NCBI GenBank assembly: GCA_016191785.1
Contig: JACPVJ010000029.1
Location: forward strand, 1-34,748
DNA length: 34,748 nucleotides
Direction of reading: 5' to 3'
Origin: Myxococcales bacterium
GTDB taxonomy: Bacteria > Myxococcota_A > Polyangia > Polyangiales > Polyangiaceae
Shown: positions 7,885 through 18,362 of the stretch, one piece after another
How positions within the stretch are numbered: position 1 is the first letter of the stretch
Layout of the letters: each line of letters opens with the position of its first letter
The notes under the pieces: model-generated
Seen by the model: only the letters and a program-made list of their open reading frames with translations
Told to the model about the DNA's origin: nothing
Database searches by the model: none
Made by a program: the position numbers and the translations under genes

Positions 7885-8504
7885 AGCATGCCCTTCCCTT
7901 CAGAGGCCAGAGTACACCCGCCTCCGGTGCCCTGCAAAGTCACGGCGCTCAAGTCAAGTGCTGTCCGCGTCGGCCATCACCCGAAGCGTACACTCCGGTC
8001 GCTCGGGCGGAATCGCCGCGACCTGCCAGCGAGCCCGTGGAGCACGCGGCGCTGGTGACGATGGCACTTGGTCGAGGGAATCCGCTCGGTGGGCGGGCTT
8101 GGTGTGAATCGAGGGGCCACCCCCCCGGGTCATCGCGCTTGCCCGGGCTGTCGCCGGCGGGCGACTACCAGCGCGGGGCTCACCGAGCGTAAGCCCGAGC
8201 CCGGTGCAGGGAATCCCGGACCCACGTGGGACCCGTCTGCGCTTTGCCGCGGCGCACGGGCCAGTTGTTCAACCTCGCCCCGACCGGAACGCCAATTTCC
8301 GCAAGCGCCCAGCCGCAGCGCGCGCAGTGCGGACAGTTGCCCTTACCTGCAGCTCCGCCGTCGCGCTGCTTTCAGCGCCGAGCTATTCGGTTGTGAGAGT
8401 GCGGAGCGGCCCGGTGGGTTGTGCGATCAATCCTGTCGCAGCCGGGCGGGAGCGCCTTGGGTCTGCCGGACGGAGGGCCTGGCCTCAGGCCCGGAGGCGT
8501 GGCC
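7885..8504. other. Intergenic stretch without a recognised gene
   Basis: 620 bp between two divergent lipoprotein genes. All open frames here are Arg/Pro/Ser-rich and lack a Shine-Dalgarno. The only structure noted is a 10-bp palindrome CCCACGTGGG (8221-8230). It presumably holds the promoters of both lipoprotein genes, but no convincing -35/-10 pair could be assigned. Confidence 0.6.
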
Positions 8505-9212
8505 ATGCGCAAGACTTTGGAAGCGTTCGCGTCGGGAGTTCTCGTGTACGTGATCGTGGCGGCCTGCTCCGCTGCAGGCGGTGGTGGTAGCGCTGCTTCA
8601 TCAGGTGGCGGCTCAGCAGGGCTCGGCGGCGCCAGCCAGGACGCGCCGTCGGGAACCGGCGGCGGGACCGGCATGGGCGGCGCCCCCCAGGACTCGTCGC
8701 TGTTCGACGCGGTTGCCGATGCGCTGACGGGCCCAGTTCCCGACGCACAGGCCAACCAGAGTGGCACGCGCCTGCGCGCGCGGCGCTACGTCGCCACCGA
8801 CGGCGCGTCGCAGTTCGTCGGGTGGCACGACTCCCAACGGAAGGAGGACTGCCAGTTCATGACCACTGCAGAGGGCAAGCTGCGCTGCGTACCCACCGCG
8901 ATGATCGGCGAGATCGGATCATACTTCCCGGACGCAACATGCTCGAACTCGCTCTTCCTCAGCACGGCGTGTGCACCGCCGAAGTACGGCATGCGGTCCA
9001 CCTTGGGCTCTGCCTGCACGGGTTACTCGGTGACCGTCTTCGGGCTCGGGCCAGCCGTTCCTGGCACCCAGAATGTGTACGTGAAGAACCCATCGACGGG
9101 TGCATGCACCAGCACCGCGAATCCGTACGCGACGACGGCGTACACGCTCTACCAGGCGGGCCCCGAGGTGCCCGCCAGCTCCTTCGTCGAGGCGACCCAA
9201 CAGATTGATTAG
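8505..9212 (+). CDS. Lipoprotein with Gly-rich tether and globular C-terminal domain
   Basis: A 235-residue lipoprotein: short signal peptide, lipobox VAAC (Cys21), a Gly/Ser tether (about 22-75), and a globular domain of about 140 residues with six Cys. The globular part contains LRARRYVATDGASQFVGWHDSQR, a pattern I associate with a recurrent but uncharacterised Polyangiales lipoprotein family, and ends in FVEATQQID. The ATG at 8505 is chosen because GGAGG (8493-8497) lies 7 nt upstream; a longer open frame upstream (from 8421) is not protein-like. Function unknown; an extracytoplasmic binding role would be a guess. Confidence 0.75.
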   Translation: MRKTLEAFASGVLVYVIVAACSAAGGGGSAASSGGGSAGLGGASQDAPSGTGGGTGMGGAPQDSSLFDAVADALTGPVPDAQANQSGTRLRARRYVATDGASQFVGWHDSQRKEDCQFMTTAEGKLRCVPTAMIGEIGSYFPDATCSNSLFLSTACAPPKYGMRSTLGSACTGYSVTVFGLGPAVPGTQNVYVKNPSTGACTSTANPYATTAYTLYQAGPEVPASSFVEATQQID

Positions 9213-9267
9213 CCTGGACCGAGCTGCAGCCGAGCCCGCGGTGGGTGCCTGGTGTACGGCGTCGAAC

Positions 9268-10479
9268 ATGGCCAACGACGACGACATCACCCTCACCCGC
9301 GAGGCCCTCTACGACCTGGTCTGGTCCAAGCCGATGTCCAAGCTCGCGCCCGAGTTCGGCATTTCCGACGTGGCGCTCACGAAGCGCTGCAAGCGGCTCG
9401 GGATCCCGTACCCCGGGCTCGGCTACTGGGCACGCCTGGCCGCCGGCCAGAAGATCAAGCGGCCGAAACTTCCGCCACCGCCGAAGAACCTGCGGCCATG
9501 GGAGCTGGCTATCACGTTCAAGAAGCAGCCCGAGCCAGCGCTGCGCGAGGAGCCGCGCGACGAGCCGCCCCCGCCCGACGTGATCGTTCGCGACGCGCTT
9601 CGGTCGCCGCACCCAGCAGTCGAGCGCCTCCGCCACGAGCTTGCCCAAGCGCAGGTCAACCACAACGGCCTGCTCCGCGTGTCCGCGACGAGGGCTACCG
9701 GCACCGCGCTTAAGATCGGGTCGGACTCGGTGAAAAGGACGCTCCGGGTGCTCGATGCTCTGTTCAACGCCTTGGAGAAGCGCGGCCACGAGGTGAAGCT
9801 GGACGGGGTCGGGTACGACAGGGTTCTGGAGTTGAGCGTGATCGTGGATGGCGAGTGCGTGCGGATGACGGTGGACGAGACGGTTGGCAGGCGACCGCAC
9901 GTCCCAACCGAAGCGGAGATCGAAAACAACAAGCGCTGGGGCGCGCGAATCCCGAAGAACGACGGGTACCCGTCGGGCCAACTCACCCTGCAGGTGCGTC
10001 CCGGCCGCTCTTGGGCGGACTCAAAGGTGGCGCGCCTGGAGGACCTACTCGGCCGAGTGGTGGTGGATATCGAGCTAGCTCCCGAGGCCATCCGACGGGC
10101 GCGTGCGGAGGCCGCGCAGCGCCAAGCCGAATGGGAGGCCGCAGAGCGCCGGCGCCTGCGCACCCAGCGCCTCAACTGGTACCAGCACGAGCTGGCCAGG
10201 GCGTTCGAGCGCATGGTGAACGATTGGCGCAAGGCTCAGGATCTGCAGGCCTTCGTGGTCGCGCTTGAGCAGCGAATCGGCACGGCGAAGCTCGACGCCA
10301 TGACCGAGCGCTGGCTCGCGTCCGTGAAGCGCCACGCCAGGGCAGTGGACCCGGTGGAGCACGTCGAGCGGCTGGCCTCAGAGCTGGAGCCGAGCGATGA
10401 GGTGCTGGAGGTCGCGTGGAGGGAGCACGAGGCGCGGGAGCAGCGGAACGCGAGGGCGCGGGACGGGATTGCGTACTGA
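9268..10479 (+). CDS. Uncharacterised protein with N-terminal HTH-like segment and coiled coil
   Basis: A 403-residue protein. The N-terminus (LTREALYDLVWSKPMSKLAPEFGISDVALTKRCKRLGIPYPGLGYW) has the signature of a helix-turn-helix DNA-binding element and matches a widespread hypothetical family that I recognise only by this pattern. A Pro-rich hinge follows (about 65-100), then a mixed alpha/beta middle region and a long Ala/Arg/Glu-rich coiled coil (about 270-345). The ATG at 9268 is chosen because upstream codons of the open frame are not conserved-looking. No Shine-Dalgarno stands out. Such proteins often occur in mobile or accessory DNA, which fits this island. No catalytic motif is seen. 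Confidence 0.75.
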   Translation: MANDDDITLTREALYDLVWSKPMSKLAPEFGISDVALTKRCKRLGIPYPGLGYWARLAAGQKIKRPKLPPPPKNLRPWELAITFKKQPEPALREEPRDEPPPPDVIVRDALRSPHPAVERLRHELAQAQVNHNGLLRVSATRATGTALKIGSDSVKRTLRVLDALFNALEKRGHEVKLDGVGYDRVLELSVIVDGECVRMTVDETVGRRPHVPTEAEIENNKRWGARIPKNDGYPSGQLTLQVRPGRSWADSKVARLEDLLGRVVVDIELAPEAIRRARAEAAQRQAEWEAAERRRLRTQRLNWYQHELARAFERMVNDWRKAQDLQAFVVALEQRIGTAKLDAMTERWLASVKRHARAVDPVEHVERLASELEPSDEVLEVAWREHEAREQRNARARDGIAY

Positions 10480-10756
10480 TTGACCGGTGGTCTCGAACCG
10501 GGAGTTCGGCACGGTGACCTGCCTGGGTTCTTCGGACCAGCGAATATTGGAGAACCGCCTTAGCGGCGCGGGTTGGGGTTTGCAGGTCCGCGATGCTCTA
10601 CTGTGTCTGTCCGGCGGGGGGCACCCGGTCGCTCTTCCTGTCCCGCTGCAGGGAGCCGTTAGGCGGGAGCGCCCCCGCGCGCCACCCCGCCTTGTGCGGA
10701 CCGACCACGCCCGGCGAGGAGCGCGATCTCGATAACGGTGGCCGACTGACCCATGT

Positions 10757-11581
10757 TCAGTTCCTTAAGGTGATCAGGAACCGCCCGCCCTCGAACGTGC
10801 GTACATGGTTGCTCGCGCGCTCAAAGGCGCGCACAGCGGCGTGGGCCGGGCCACCGTTTCTCGCCGTCGTCAGAGCGGATTGCGCTTCTGAGAGCGAGTA
10901 AAAAATACTCGTCCGCCTGCCAAACTCGCCGCGTTCCATCGCGGCTTGGATTGCCAAACGCCAATCCGCCAATTTGCGAAGCATGTTGTCGTGCTCTCGT
11001 TCTAGAACCTTCGCCGCCGCCGTTTCCTCTGCTGCCCGCCGAGCCTGTTCTTCCGCTTCCCATTTTAGACGAAGCTCTGCGGTCTTCCTCTTGTGTTCCT
11101 CGATAGCTTCTCGGGTAGTCGGTTCGAAAGGCGCCAGCTGCGCATCCGACAGGTCACGGAAGTCGGCTAGCCAATCAAGGACGTCCTCCTCTGGACCGGT
11201 CAGAATGGCTTCGGCCGCGCGAACTGTGTCTGCGTTGTCCCACCCGGCACGAAGCCATCCGGCGGCGAGCGCAGCGGGGTCGTCCTCATCCTCCCCCCAG
11301 ACGCGGACCCAGGCCTTCGCGTCTTTCCAATCATGCGGCAGACCATGCACGGCCAGGACCTGCTGCATGAGCTTCACCTTGCGACCGAATGCTCGGGCCT
11401 CGGCGCGGCCCTCCGGGCTTGACCGGTATGCTTCTCGGGCGGCGCGGCGCTCCGTCAGATCGTCGGGATCCTCGCCGTAGTCTTGGAGTCCTGCAACGCA
11501 CTCGCCGCAGAAGTCGTGAACTTCGAGCTCGGCGCCGCAGATTGCGCATAGATGCTTGATTTCTGGACAGTATTCCGACAT
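10757..11581 (-). CDS. Uncharacterised protein with N-terminal zinc-finger-like motif and coiled coil
   Basis: A 274-residue cytoplasmic protein. The N-terminus carries a CAICGAELEVHDFCGEC pattern (CxxC-x10-CxxC), typical of a zinc ribbon. It is followed by an acidic region with repeated Trp (AWVRVWGEDEDD, GWLRAGW, LDWLADF) and an Ala/Glu/Arg coiled coil (about 150-215). The start is secure: AGGAGG lies 6 nt before the ATG. Convergent with the preceding gene across 277 bp that hold no recognisable gene. No family recognised and no enzyme motif. It lies inside the island and may be element-encoded. Confidence 0.75.
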   Translation of the reverse strand: MSEYCPEIKHLCAICGAELEVHDFCGECVAGLQDYGEDPDDLTERRAAREAYRSSPEGRAEARAFGRKVKLMQQVLAVHGLPHDWKDAKAWVRVWGEDEDDPAALAAGWLRAGWDNADTVRAAEAILTGPEEDVLDWLADFRDLSDAQLAPFEPTTREAIEEHKRKTAELRLKWEAEEQARRAAEETAAAKVLEREHDNMLRKLADWRLAIQAAMERGEFGRRTSIFYSLSEAQSALTTARNGGPAHAAVRAFERASNHVRTFEGGRFLITLRN

Positions 11582-11971
11582 TTCCTACCTCCTGACGACA
11601 GAACGCGGGGGGGTACAAACAAAGTCCCTCCCCGAACGAAAAATCGACCTGGCGACTCGGCCAGTCTGGCGGCGCCGCCCCGGTGCTTCGGCGCCGTGCC
11701 GGCCTCAGCCCTGAACTTGCGGAGCGCGACTTAGCGCCCGTCGTCGGGTCACTTCGCACCGCGCCGGGCACGCTCCGCGCCGAGGTCCACGGTGGCGGCC
11801 AGGGCTCGCCGCCGGCCCTCCAGCTCCTGGGCGAGCTGGGCGACCTCGCCCAAGCAGCTGCCACGGTGGCGGCTTCCAACGCCGCCGGGGAGACCCTTTC
11901 GACCGGCAGCCTGGTCTGCGGCATGGCCGATGGAGTGACGGCGCTTCCATGGAAGCGTACCCTCCATCCTC
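11582..11971. other. Intergenic region between divergent zinc-finger protein and serine recombinase genes
   Basis: 390 bp. The left end holds a run of seven G's and an A-rich patch (about 11608-11642), which may be the promoter side of the minus-strand gene. The right end holds the 40-bp dyad at 11929-11968. Nothing protein-like was seen. Confidence 0.6.
11929..11968. promoter_or_regulatory. Nested 40-bp dyad upstream of the serine recombinase
   Basis: A perfect 16-bp palindrome CGCTTCCATGGAAGCG (11942-11957) is flanked by a second inverted pair, GATGGAG (11929-11935) and CTCCATC (11962-11968). It ends 3 nt before the GTG start of the recombinase. It may be an operator, a recombinase-binding site or an mRNA hairpin over the start. 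It contains copy B (11935-11953) of the motif at 6128-6146. Confidence 0.6.
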
Positions 11972-13658
<1,687 letters not shown>

Positions 13659-13677
13659 TCCGGAGGGCCCGCTTCTA

Positions 13678-13692
13678 GCCCAGGACCTGGGC
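13678..13692. promoter_or_regulatory. Short perfect inverted repeat upstream of tRNA-Arg
   Basis: GCCCAGG, one central base, CCTGGGC, placed 20-34 bp upstream of the tRNA 5' end. With a one-base spacer it is more likely a protein-binding site than a hairpin. Role unknown. Confidence 0.3.
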
Positions 13693-13763
13693 GCCGGCCA
13701 GCCAAGGGTTGAGCCTGCGCGCAAAACCGCTATGGTTCGTGGCTAGTGTCGTCGGAGGTCCGC

Positions 13764-14936
13764 GTGAGTCGGTTCGTGCTCGTTGCCCTCGGCGTGGGGG
13801 TCGCTTGGGTCGTCGGTGCCGGTTGCACCGTCGACGCCGTCAGCCTCGAAGGGAAGAAGTGCCCGTGCGCAGCGGGCTACGTCTGCGACCAGGTCAGCGG
13901 CACGTGTGTTGCCGAAGGCAAGACCGGCGGCAGCGGCGGCAAAGACGGCGGCAGCGGCGGCAGCGGCGGAGATGCCGGCAGCGGTGGAGTGTCCGGATCT
14001 GGCGGGCTCTCAGGCGGCGGTGGGAGCGGCGGCATTGGGGGCGGCACCGGTGGCACCGGCGGCACCGGTGGCGGTGGCACCGGCGGCACGGGCGGCACCG
14101 GCGGCACCGGCGGTACCGGTGGCGGTACCGGCGGCACGGGCGGCACCGGGGGCTGCCTGAGCATTCAGAAGCTCTGCGGCGGTTCGTGCGTCTCGAAGTC
14201 GAGCCCGTCCTACGGCTGCAGCTCGACCACGTCCTGTGCACCGTGCCCCGGCGGGCAGCCCAACGCCACTGCGGCCTGTACCACCAGCGGAGCGTGCGGC
14301 ATCAGCTGTACCTCGAGCAGCTGGGGCAACTGCGACAGCGTCACCACCAACGGCTGCGAGACCTCCCTCACGGGCAGCGGGCTCACCGTGCACTGCGGGA
14401 AGTGCAATCGGTCGTGCACTGCGACCAACGCCTCGGTGTCCACCTGCGAGGCCGGGTCGTGCGCGCCAACCTGCAACGACGGCTATGGCAACTGCAACGA
14501 GGGCAGCAAGCCACTGCCCGACGATGGCTGCGAGACCAACCTGAACATCGACGCGAGCGACTGCGGCGCGTGCGGCAACAGCTGCGGCTCGCAAGGGGGC
14601 CTGCTCTCCAAGTTCAGCTGCTTCGGCGGCAGCTGCGGCTGCAGCACCGCGAGCCAGTGCGAGGGGGCGAACGGCATGTCGGGCGCCAGCTGTGACTCTG
14701 GTTCGCACCGGTGCTCTTGCGACGGTTCAGCCTGCAGATCTGGCGAGATCTGCATCAAGCAAGGGAACGCTGCGATCTGCAGCTGCAATGGCGGCGCTGC
14801 TTGCTCCACCGGGCTCGGCTCGATTTGTTGTCCCACGGCCGGGTGCGTCAACCTGTTCAGCAACTCAGCGCATTGCGGTGGCTGCGGCCGGGCTTGCAAG
14901 ACCGGGCAGCAGTGCATCAACGGCACCTGCACCTGA
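13764..14936 (+). CDS. Cys-rich lipoprotein with (Gly-Gly-Thr) tether
   Basis: A 390-residue predicted surface lipoprotein: signal peptide, lipobox VGAGC (Cys21), a small Cys cluster (KKCPCAAGYVCDQVSGTCV), about 80 residues of Gly/Thr/Ser tether, then about 250 residues with dozens of Cys. The repeated pattern NGCETSL...CGKC and DGCETNL...CGACGNSC is a recurring feature of myxobacterial secreted Cys-rich proteins. The GTG at 13764 is preferred because GGAGG (13754-13758) lies 5 nt upstream; a GTG at 13746 is possible. It is the first gene to the right of the tRNA and points away from it. Function unknown, probably outer-surface. Confidence 0.85.
   Translation: MSRFVLVALGVGVAWVVGAGCTVDAVSLEGKKCPCAAGYVCDQVSGTCVAEGKTGGSGGKDGGSGGSGGDAGSGGVSGSGGLSGGGGSGGIGGGTGGTGGTGGGGTGGTGGTGGTGGTGGGTGGTGGTGGCLSIQKLCGGSCVSKSSPSYGCSSTTSCAPCPGGQPNATAACTTSGACGISCTSSSWGNCDSVTTNGCETSLTGSGLTVHCGKCNRSCTATNASVSTCEAGSCAPTCNDGYGNCNEGSKPLPDDGCETNLNIDASDCGACGNSCGSQGGLLSKFSCFGGSCGCSTASQCEGANGMSGASCDSGSHRCSCDGSACRSGEICIKQGNAAICSCNGGAACSTGLGSICCPTAGCVNLFSNSAHCGGCGRACKTGQQCINGTCT
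14030..14155. repeat. Degenerate GGCACCGGC-type repeat coding the Gly-Thr tether
   Basis: Imperfect tandem copies of GGCACCGGCGGC-like units in frame with the lipoprotein, encoding Gly-Gly-Thr-Gly. Interruptions such as GGCACGGGC and GGTACCGGT suggest an old, partly diversified array that can still change length. Confidence 0.75.
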
Positions 14937-14939
14937 GGG

Positions 14940-14956
14940 CGCCGCCCCTCGCGGCG
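14940..14956. terminator. GC-rich hairpin between convergent genes
   Basis: CGCCGC (14940-14945), a 5-nt loop and GCGGCG (14951-14956) form a perfect stem in the 21-bp gap between the convergent lipoprotein and transporter genes. It has no T-run on either side, so it may be a weak bidirectional terminator or transcript-end stabiliser. Confidence 0.4.
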
Positions 14957-14957
14957 A

Positions 14958-16964
14958 TCAGAGCACGAAGTTCTCGAGCAAGATGACGCCGATGCCCATG
15001 AGCGCGCCGCCGGCGATCAGCCCGGCGCAGGTGGGCTCCATGTTCTTCACGAACACCTGGTGACTGGTGCTCTCTTCCTTGGTGAGCACGCGCTCGGCTA
15101 GCCAGAACAGGAATGACCCCAGGAACATGGCCAGGCAGGTGTTGAACGGGATCACGAACGCGAGGCCGATGCCCACGCCCGAGATCCAGAACCTGCCCTT
15201 GGTGACCACCTTGGCCACCTCGAGCGCGATGCCGACGATCGCGCCGACCAGCGCCATCCAGCGCGCGCTGACCTCGAGGTTCGAGAGGCCCTTGGTCAAG
15301 ACCTCGGCCACGGCCTTCCAGATGGTGGCGCCGGGCATCGGGTATTGATCGGTGACCAGGTTCGCCGGCCCGTTGCGCATGAACACCAAGTAGAAGACCG
15401 GCACCGAGACCAGCGCGCCGGCGACGATGCCCAGCACGTGGCCGACGGCCTGATGGCGTGGCTTTCCGCCCAGCATGTAGCCCGGCTTGATGTCCATCAG
15501 CAGGTTCGACGCGTTGCCGGCCACCTCGCCGGTGATCCCCGCGGTCATCAGGTTGGTGGTGATGTTGCCGGGGGCGATCACGCCGTAGGTGAGCTGCGTC
15601 AGTTTGCCCAGCGCGCCGCTGGGCGTGATCGAAGTCAGGCCGGTGGAGTTCACGGCGATCAGCGTGAACACGAAGATCAGCGGGACGGCGAGGATGCCCA
15701 TCCACACCTTCACGTCGAAGAAGTGAGCGGCCAGCGCCACCACGATGCCACCCACGACCGGGATTCCGATGACGAACACGCTCATCGGCAGCTCGATGTC
15801 CTTGAGCACGTCACTCTGCTTCTTCGGATCTTTCTTGCCGAACAGGCCTTTGAACGCGCTCACCAAGATCTGCGGCTTCGAGAAGAAGGCGAACAGGCTG
15901 GCGGTGGTCATCATCGCCACGCCGCCCCACAGCGCCCACATGGTGATGGCTCGGAAGCCATAGGTGGTGACGCCGTCGCGCACCTTGCCGTGGATGTCCC
16001 CGGCGTTGATCGCCCAAGGGGCGAGCAGCAGGTAGTTGATGCCAGCGCCAATCATGATGGAAACACCGGTGCGAATCCCCATCAGGCCGCCCGCCGCCAT
16101 CATCACGAAGTCGGTGTCCGGGCGCACGGTGAGCTGGCGCAGGTCGACGCCGCTCACCTTGAGCGTGGTCAGCTTGTAGAGCCAGTCGTCCAGGTACTCG
16201 GGGACGTGCAAGAAGGTGAGCTTCAGCTTCTTCATGATGGCCTCGCTCTGCGCCACTTTCAGGAGCGCTGCGAGGCCACCGGTGACCACCAAGATCTTGG
16301 CCTTGAGCAGGCCGGCCTTGGCGTCGCCCGAGTGCAGCGCGTCCATCACCACTCCGGCCGCGCGCCCCTCGGGGAAGGGGAGCTGCTCGTCGTTGATGAA
16401 CCGCCGCTTGAGCGGGAAGGCGAACAGCACGCCGAGGATGGCGACCGCCGTGATCCAGATCATGGTGGTCATCATCGGGATGACCTTGCCGGTGACCATC
16501 ATGTACGCCGCCAGGCTCGAGATCATCGGCGCCGTCATGTACCCGGCGCTGGTCGCGATGGACTGCATCGCGTTGTTCTCGAGCAAGGTGAACTCACCGC
16601 CGACCTTCATGCTCGAGAGGACCTTGAACATGGCGAACGCCAAGATCACGCTGGTGATGCCCACGCCCAGGGTCCAGCCGGTCTTGGCGCCGACGTACAG
16701 GTTGGTCAGCGAGAGCAGGCCGCCCAAGAACATGCCCGTGAGGGCCGAGCGCAGCGTGAGCTGCGGCATGTCGCCCTTGTAGACGTTCTCGAGCCACCAG
16801 CGGTCTTTCTGCTCCAGCGTCCAGGTGCGGATCTGCTCGTCGGTGAGCTGGACCAACCCAGCGCCGTGCCCGCCCGCGTCGCCCCCGGCTTTCACGCCCG
16901 GCCCGGGTAGATCTTCGTTTTCCTCGGCGCTGGCCGCCGGCCCGCTTCCCTCGTCCTCGCTCAT
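14958..16964 (-). CDS. OPT-family oligopeptide transporter
   Basis: A polytopic inner-membrane transporter of the OPT superfamily (bacterial branch), predicted to import oligopeptides or metal-peptide complexes using the proton gradient. From the ATG at 16964 it has 668 residues: an acidic cytoplasmic N-terminus of about 65 residues, then about 14-16 hydrophobic segments. Family-typical stretches include LTLRSALTGMFLGGLLSLTNLYVGAKTGWTLG, FPEGRAAGVVMDAL and GNASNLLMDIKPGYMLGGKPR. The frame is open to 17021, but that would overlap the divergent esterase, and the first 19 residues are Gly/Pro-rich. No Shine-Dalgarno precedes the ATG. Substrate unknown. Confidence 0.93.
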   Translation of the reverse strand: MSEDEGSGPAASAEENEDLPGPGVKAGGDAGGHGAGLVQLTDEQIRTWTLEQKDRWWLENVYKGDMPQLTLRSALTGMFLGGLLSLTNLYVGAKTGWTLGVGITSVILAFAMFKVLSSMKVGGEFTLLENNAMQSIATSAGYMTAPMISSLAAYMMVTGKVIPMMTTMIWITAVAILGVLFAFPLKRRFINDEQLPFPEGRAAGVVMDALHSGDAKAGLLKAKILVVTGGLAALLKVAQSEAIMKKLKLTFLHVPEYLDDWLYKLTTLKVSGVDLRQLTVRPDTDFVMMAAGGLMGIRTGVSIMIGAGINYLLLAPWAINAGDIHGKVRDGVTTYGFRAITMWALWGGVAMMTTASLFAFFSKPQILVSAFKGLFGKKDPKKQSDVLKDIELPMSVFVIGIPVVGGIVVALAAHFFDVKVWMGILAVPLIFVFTLIAVNSTGLTSITPSGALGKLTQLTYGVIAPGNITTNLMTAGITGEVAGNASNLLMDIKPGYMLGGKPRHQAVGHVLGIVAGALVSVPVFYLVFMRNGPANLVTDQYPMPGATIWKAVAEVLTKGLSNLEVSARWMALVGAIVGIALEVAKVVTKGRFWISGVGIGLAFVIPFNTCLAMFLGSFLFWLAERVLTKEESTSHQVFVKNMEPTCAGLIAGGALMGIGVILLENFVL

Positions 16965-17029
16965 GGCGGGGGTCGATGCCACCGGCCCCGCGGGGCCGCA
17001 AGGCCCCGTCGCGTGGCACACTCGAGTCG

Positions 17030-18031
17030 GTGGCCCGAACGTCGCGGCGCAAGCGGATCAGCCCCGTGCTCGCCCTGGTCCTCGCGGGGTGCGTGGTGCG
17101 CGACGCCCGGCCGCGGCAAGCGTCGCGGGGCCCAGTCTCGGCGGTGGACCACGATCGGGTCCTGGTGCACGCCGGGCGCGAGCGCTCGTACGTGCTGCAC
17201 GTCCCGCCGCACGCTCGGGGGCCTTTGCCGGTGGTCTTGGCCTTCCACGGCGGCGGCGGCAACGCCCTCGGCCAGCAGCGCTATGCGAAGCTCGACGCCG
17301 TCGCCGATCGCGAGGGCTTCGTCACCGTGTACCCAGATGGTACCGGGGGAGTCGGGCGGCGCCTTCTCACCTGGAACGCCGGCGCGTGCTGTGGCCCGGC
17401 GGCGCGCGAGAACGTCGACGACGTCGGCTTCGTGCGGGCGCTGGTCGACGAGGTCGCTCGCCTGGTGAACGTCGACCGCAGCCGCGTGTTCGCCACCGGG
17501 CTCTCCAACGGTGCGATGATGTCGTATCGGCTCGCCGTCGACGCTCCCGACCTTGTCGCCGCCATCGCGCCGATAGGCGGTGCCAACGCGCTGGCGCCGG
17601 TGGCTGGTCGTCCGGTCGTGTCGGTCCTGCACGTCCACAGCGTCGACGACCCGCGCGCGCTGTACGCCGGCGGGCTTGGGCCACCGTTTCCCTTCACTCG
17701 TCATCGCGTCATGCACCCGGCCGTCGAGCGCGTGGTCGAGACCTGGGCCCGCCACGACGGATGCACGTCGCTGCCCGCGAGCGGTCCCACGCTGCGGGGG
17801 GTGGGCGCCGATCTGGGCCACAGCGCCACGCGAGTCATCTGGGGCGGCTGTCGCGACGGCGCGCGGGTGGAGCTCTTGCGCCTCACCGGCGCAGGCCACG
17901 TCTGGCCGGGCGGCGAACGCGACACACTGCGGCGGTGGCTGGGTCCGGGCACCACCGTGGTCGACGCCAATCAGGAGCTCTGGCGCTTCTTCTCGTCGGT
18001 CAAGCGTGCGGCAAGCGGTGCAGGCCGCTGA
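17030..18031 (+). CDS. LpqC/PHB-depolymerase-like lipoprotein esterase
   Basis: Alpha/beta hydrolase of the COG3509 (poly(3-hydroxybutyrate) depolymerase / feruloyl esterase / LpqC) group. From the GTG at 17030 the N-terminus MARTSRRKR leads into a signal peptide with lipobox LAGC (Cys21). Oxyanion motif FHGGGGN, nucleophile Ser159 in GLSNGAMMSY, an acid residue in HSVDD (Asp206 or 207) and His290 in GAGHVWPGG form the expected triad. Extra Cys pairs (GACCG, DGCTS, GGC) suggest disulphides in an exported enzyme. Probably hydrolyses ester bonds of polymers or plant phenolics outside the cytoplasm; substrate not determinable. Divergent from the transporter gene and overlaps the PilZ gene end by 32 nt. 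Confidence 0.87.
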   Translation: MARTSRRKRISPVLALVLAGCVVRDARPRQASRGPVSAVDHDRVLVHAGRERSYVLHVPPHARGPLPVVLAFHGGGGNALGQQRYAKLDAVADREGFVTVYPDGTGGVGRRLLTWNAGACCGPAARENVDDVGFVRALVDEVARLVNVDRSRVFATGLSNGAMMSYRLAVDAPDLVAAIAPIGGANALAPVAGRPVVSVLHVHSVDDPRALYAGGLGPPFPFTRHRVMHPAVERVVETWARHDGCTSLPASGPTLRGVGADLGHSATRVIWGGCRDGARVELLRLTGAGHVWPGGERDTLRRWLGPGTTVVDANQELWRFFSSVKRAASGAGR

Positions 18032-18362
18032 TGCGGCAGAACGATCGCAGCGCGATTTCCGCCTCGTGGTCCAGCTCGACGAAGCGCAGCGCAATGTGAT
18101 TCTTCTCGCAGCGGGTGACGACCGCTCGGGCCTCGACCGCCACGCCGATCGGGAGCTCGAAATACACCTGAACGACCTCACCGGCGGCGAGCTCGAGCTC
18201 GCTCTCGATCGACAGGCCGCCGCGCGAGACGTCGAGGGCGCGCCCGGGGCGGGACGTCGCCTCGGTGTCGATCAGCACCGGGCGGTCGAGCTTGGCGCGC
18301 CGATCGGCCCGGCGATCGGCGCGGGGGGTGGGGCTCACGACCTGGGGAGGTGTGTGAGGCAT
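18000..18362 (-). CDS. PilZ-domain protein
   Basis: A 120-residue single-domain PilZ protein, the family that binds cyclic di-GMP. An Arg cluster (RADRRADRRAKLDR, residues 14-27) supplies the RxxxR element, and DVSRGG (44-49) matches DxSxxG. The beta-barrel strands continue to IALRFVELDHE. The N-terminus is Pro/Arg-rich. The ATG at 18362 lies inside a 14-bp palindrome; a GTG eight codons later is an alternative. The 3' end overlaps the convergent esterase gene by 32 nt. It probably serves as a c-di-GMP receptor whose partner is unknown. Confidence 0.85.
   Translation of the reverse strand: MPHTPPQVVSPTPRADRRADRRAKLDRPVLIDTEATSRPGRALDVSRGGLSIESELELAAGEVVQVYFELPIGVAVEARAVVTRCEKNHIALRFVELDHEAEIALRSFCRISGLHRLPHA

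Noticed and set aside
10655..10735. GTTAGGC in the intergenic gap, considered as an integron attC site
   Set aside because: No matching inverse core or complete stem structure, and no integron integrase nearby.
15345..16910. 521-codon plus frame opposite the OPT transporter
   Set aside because: His/Asp/Glu/Gln-rich shadow of a clear membrane protein on the other strand.
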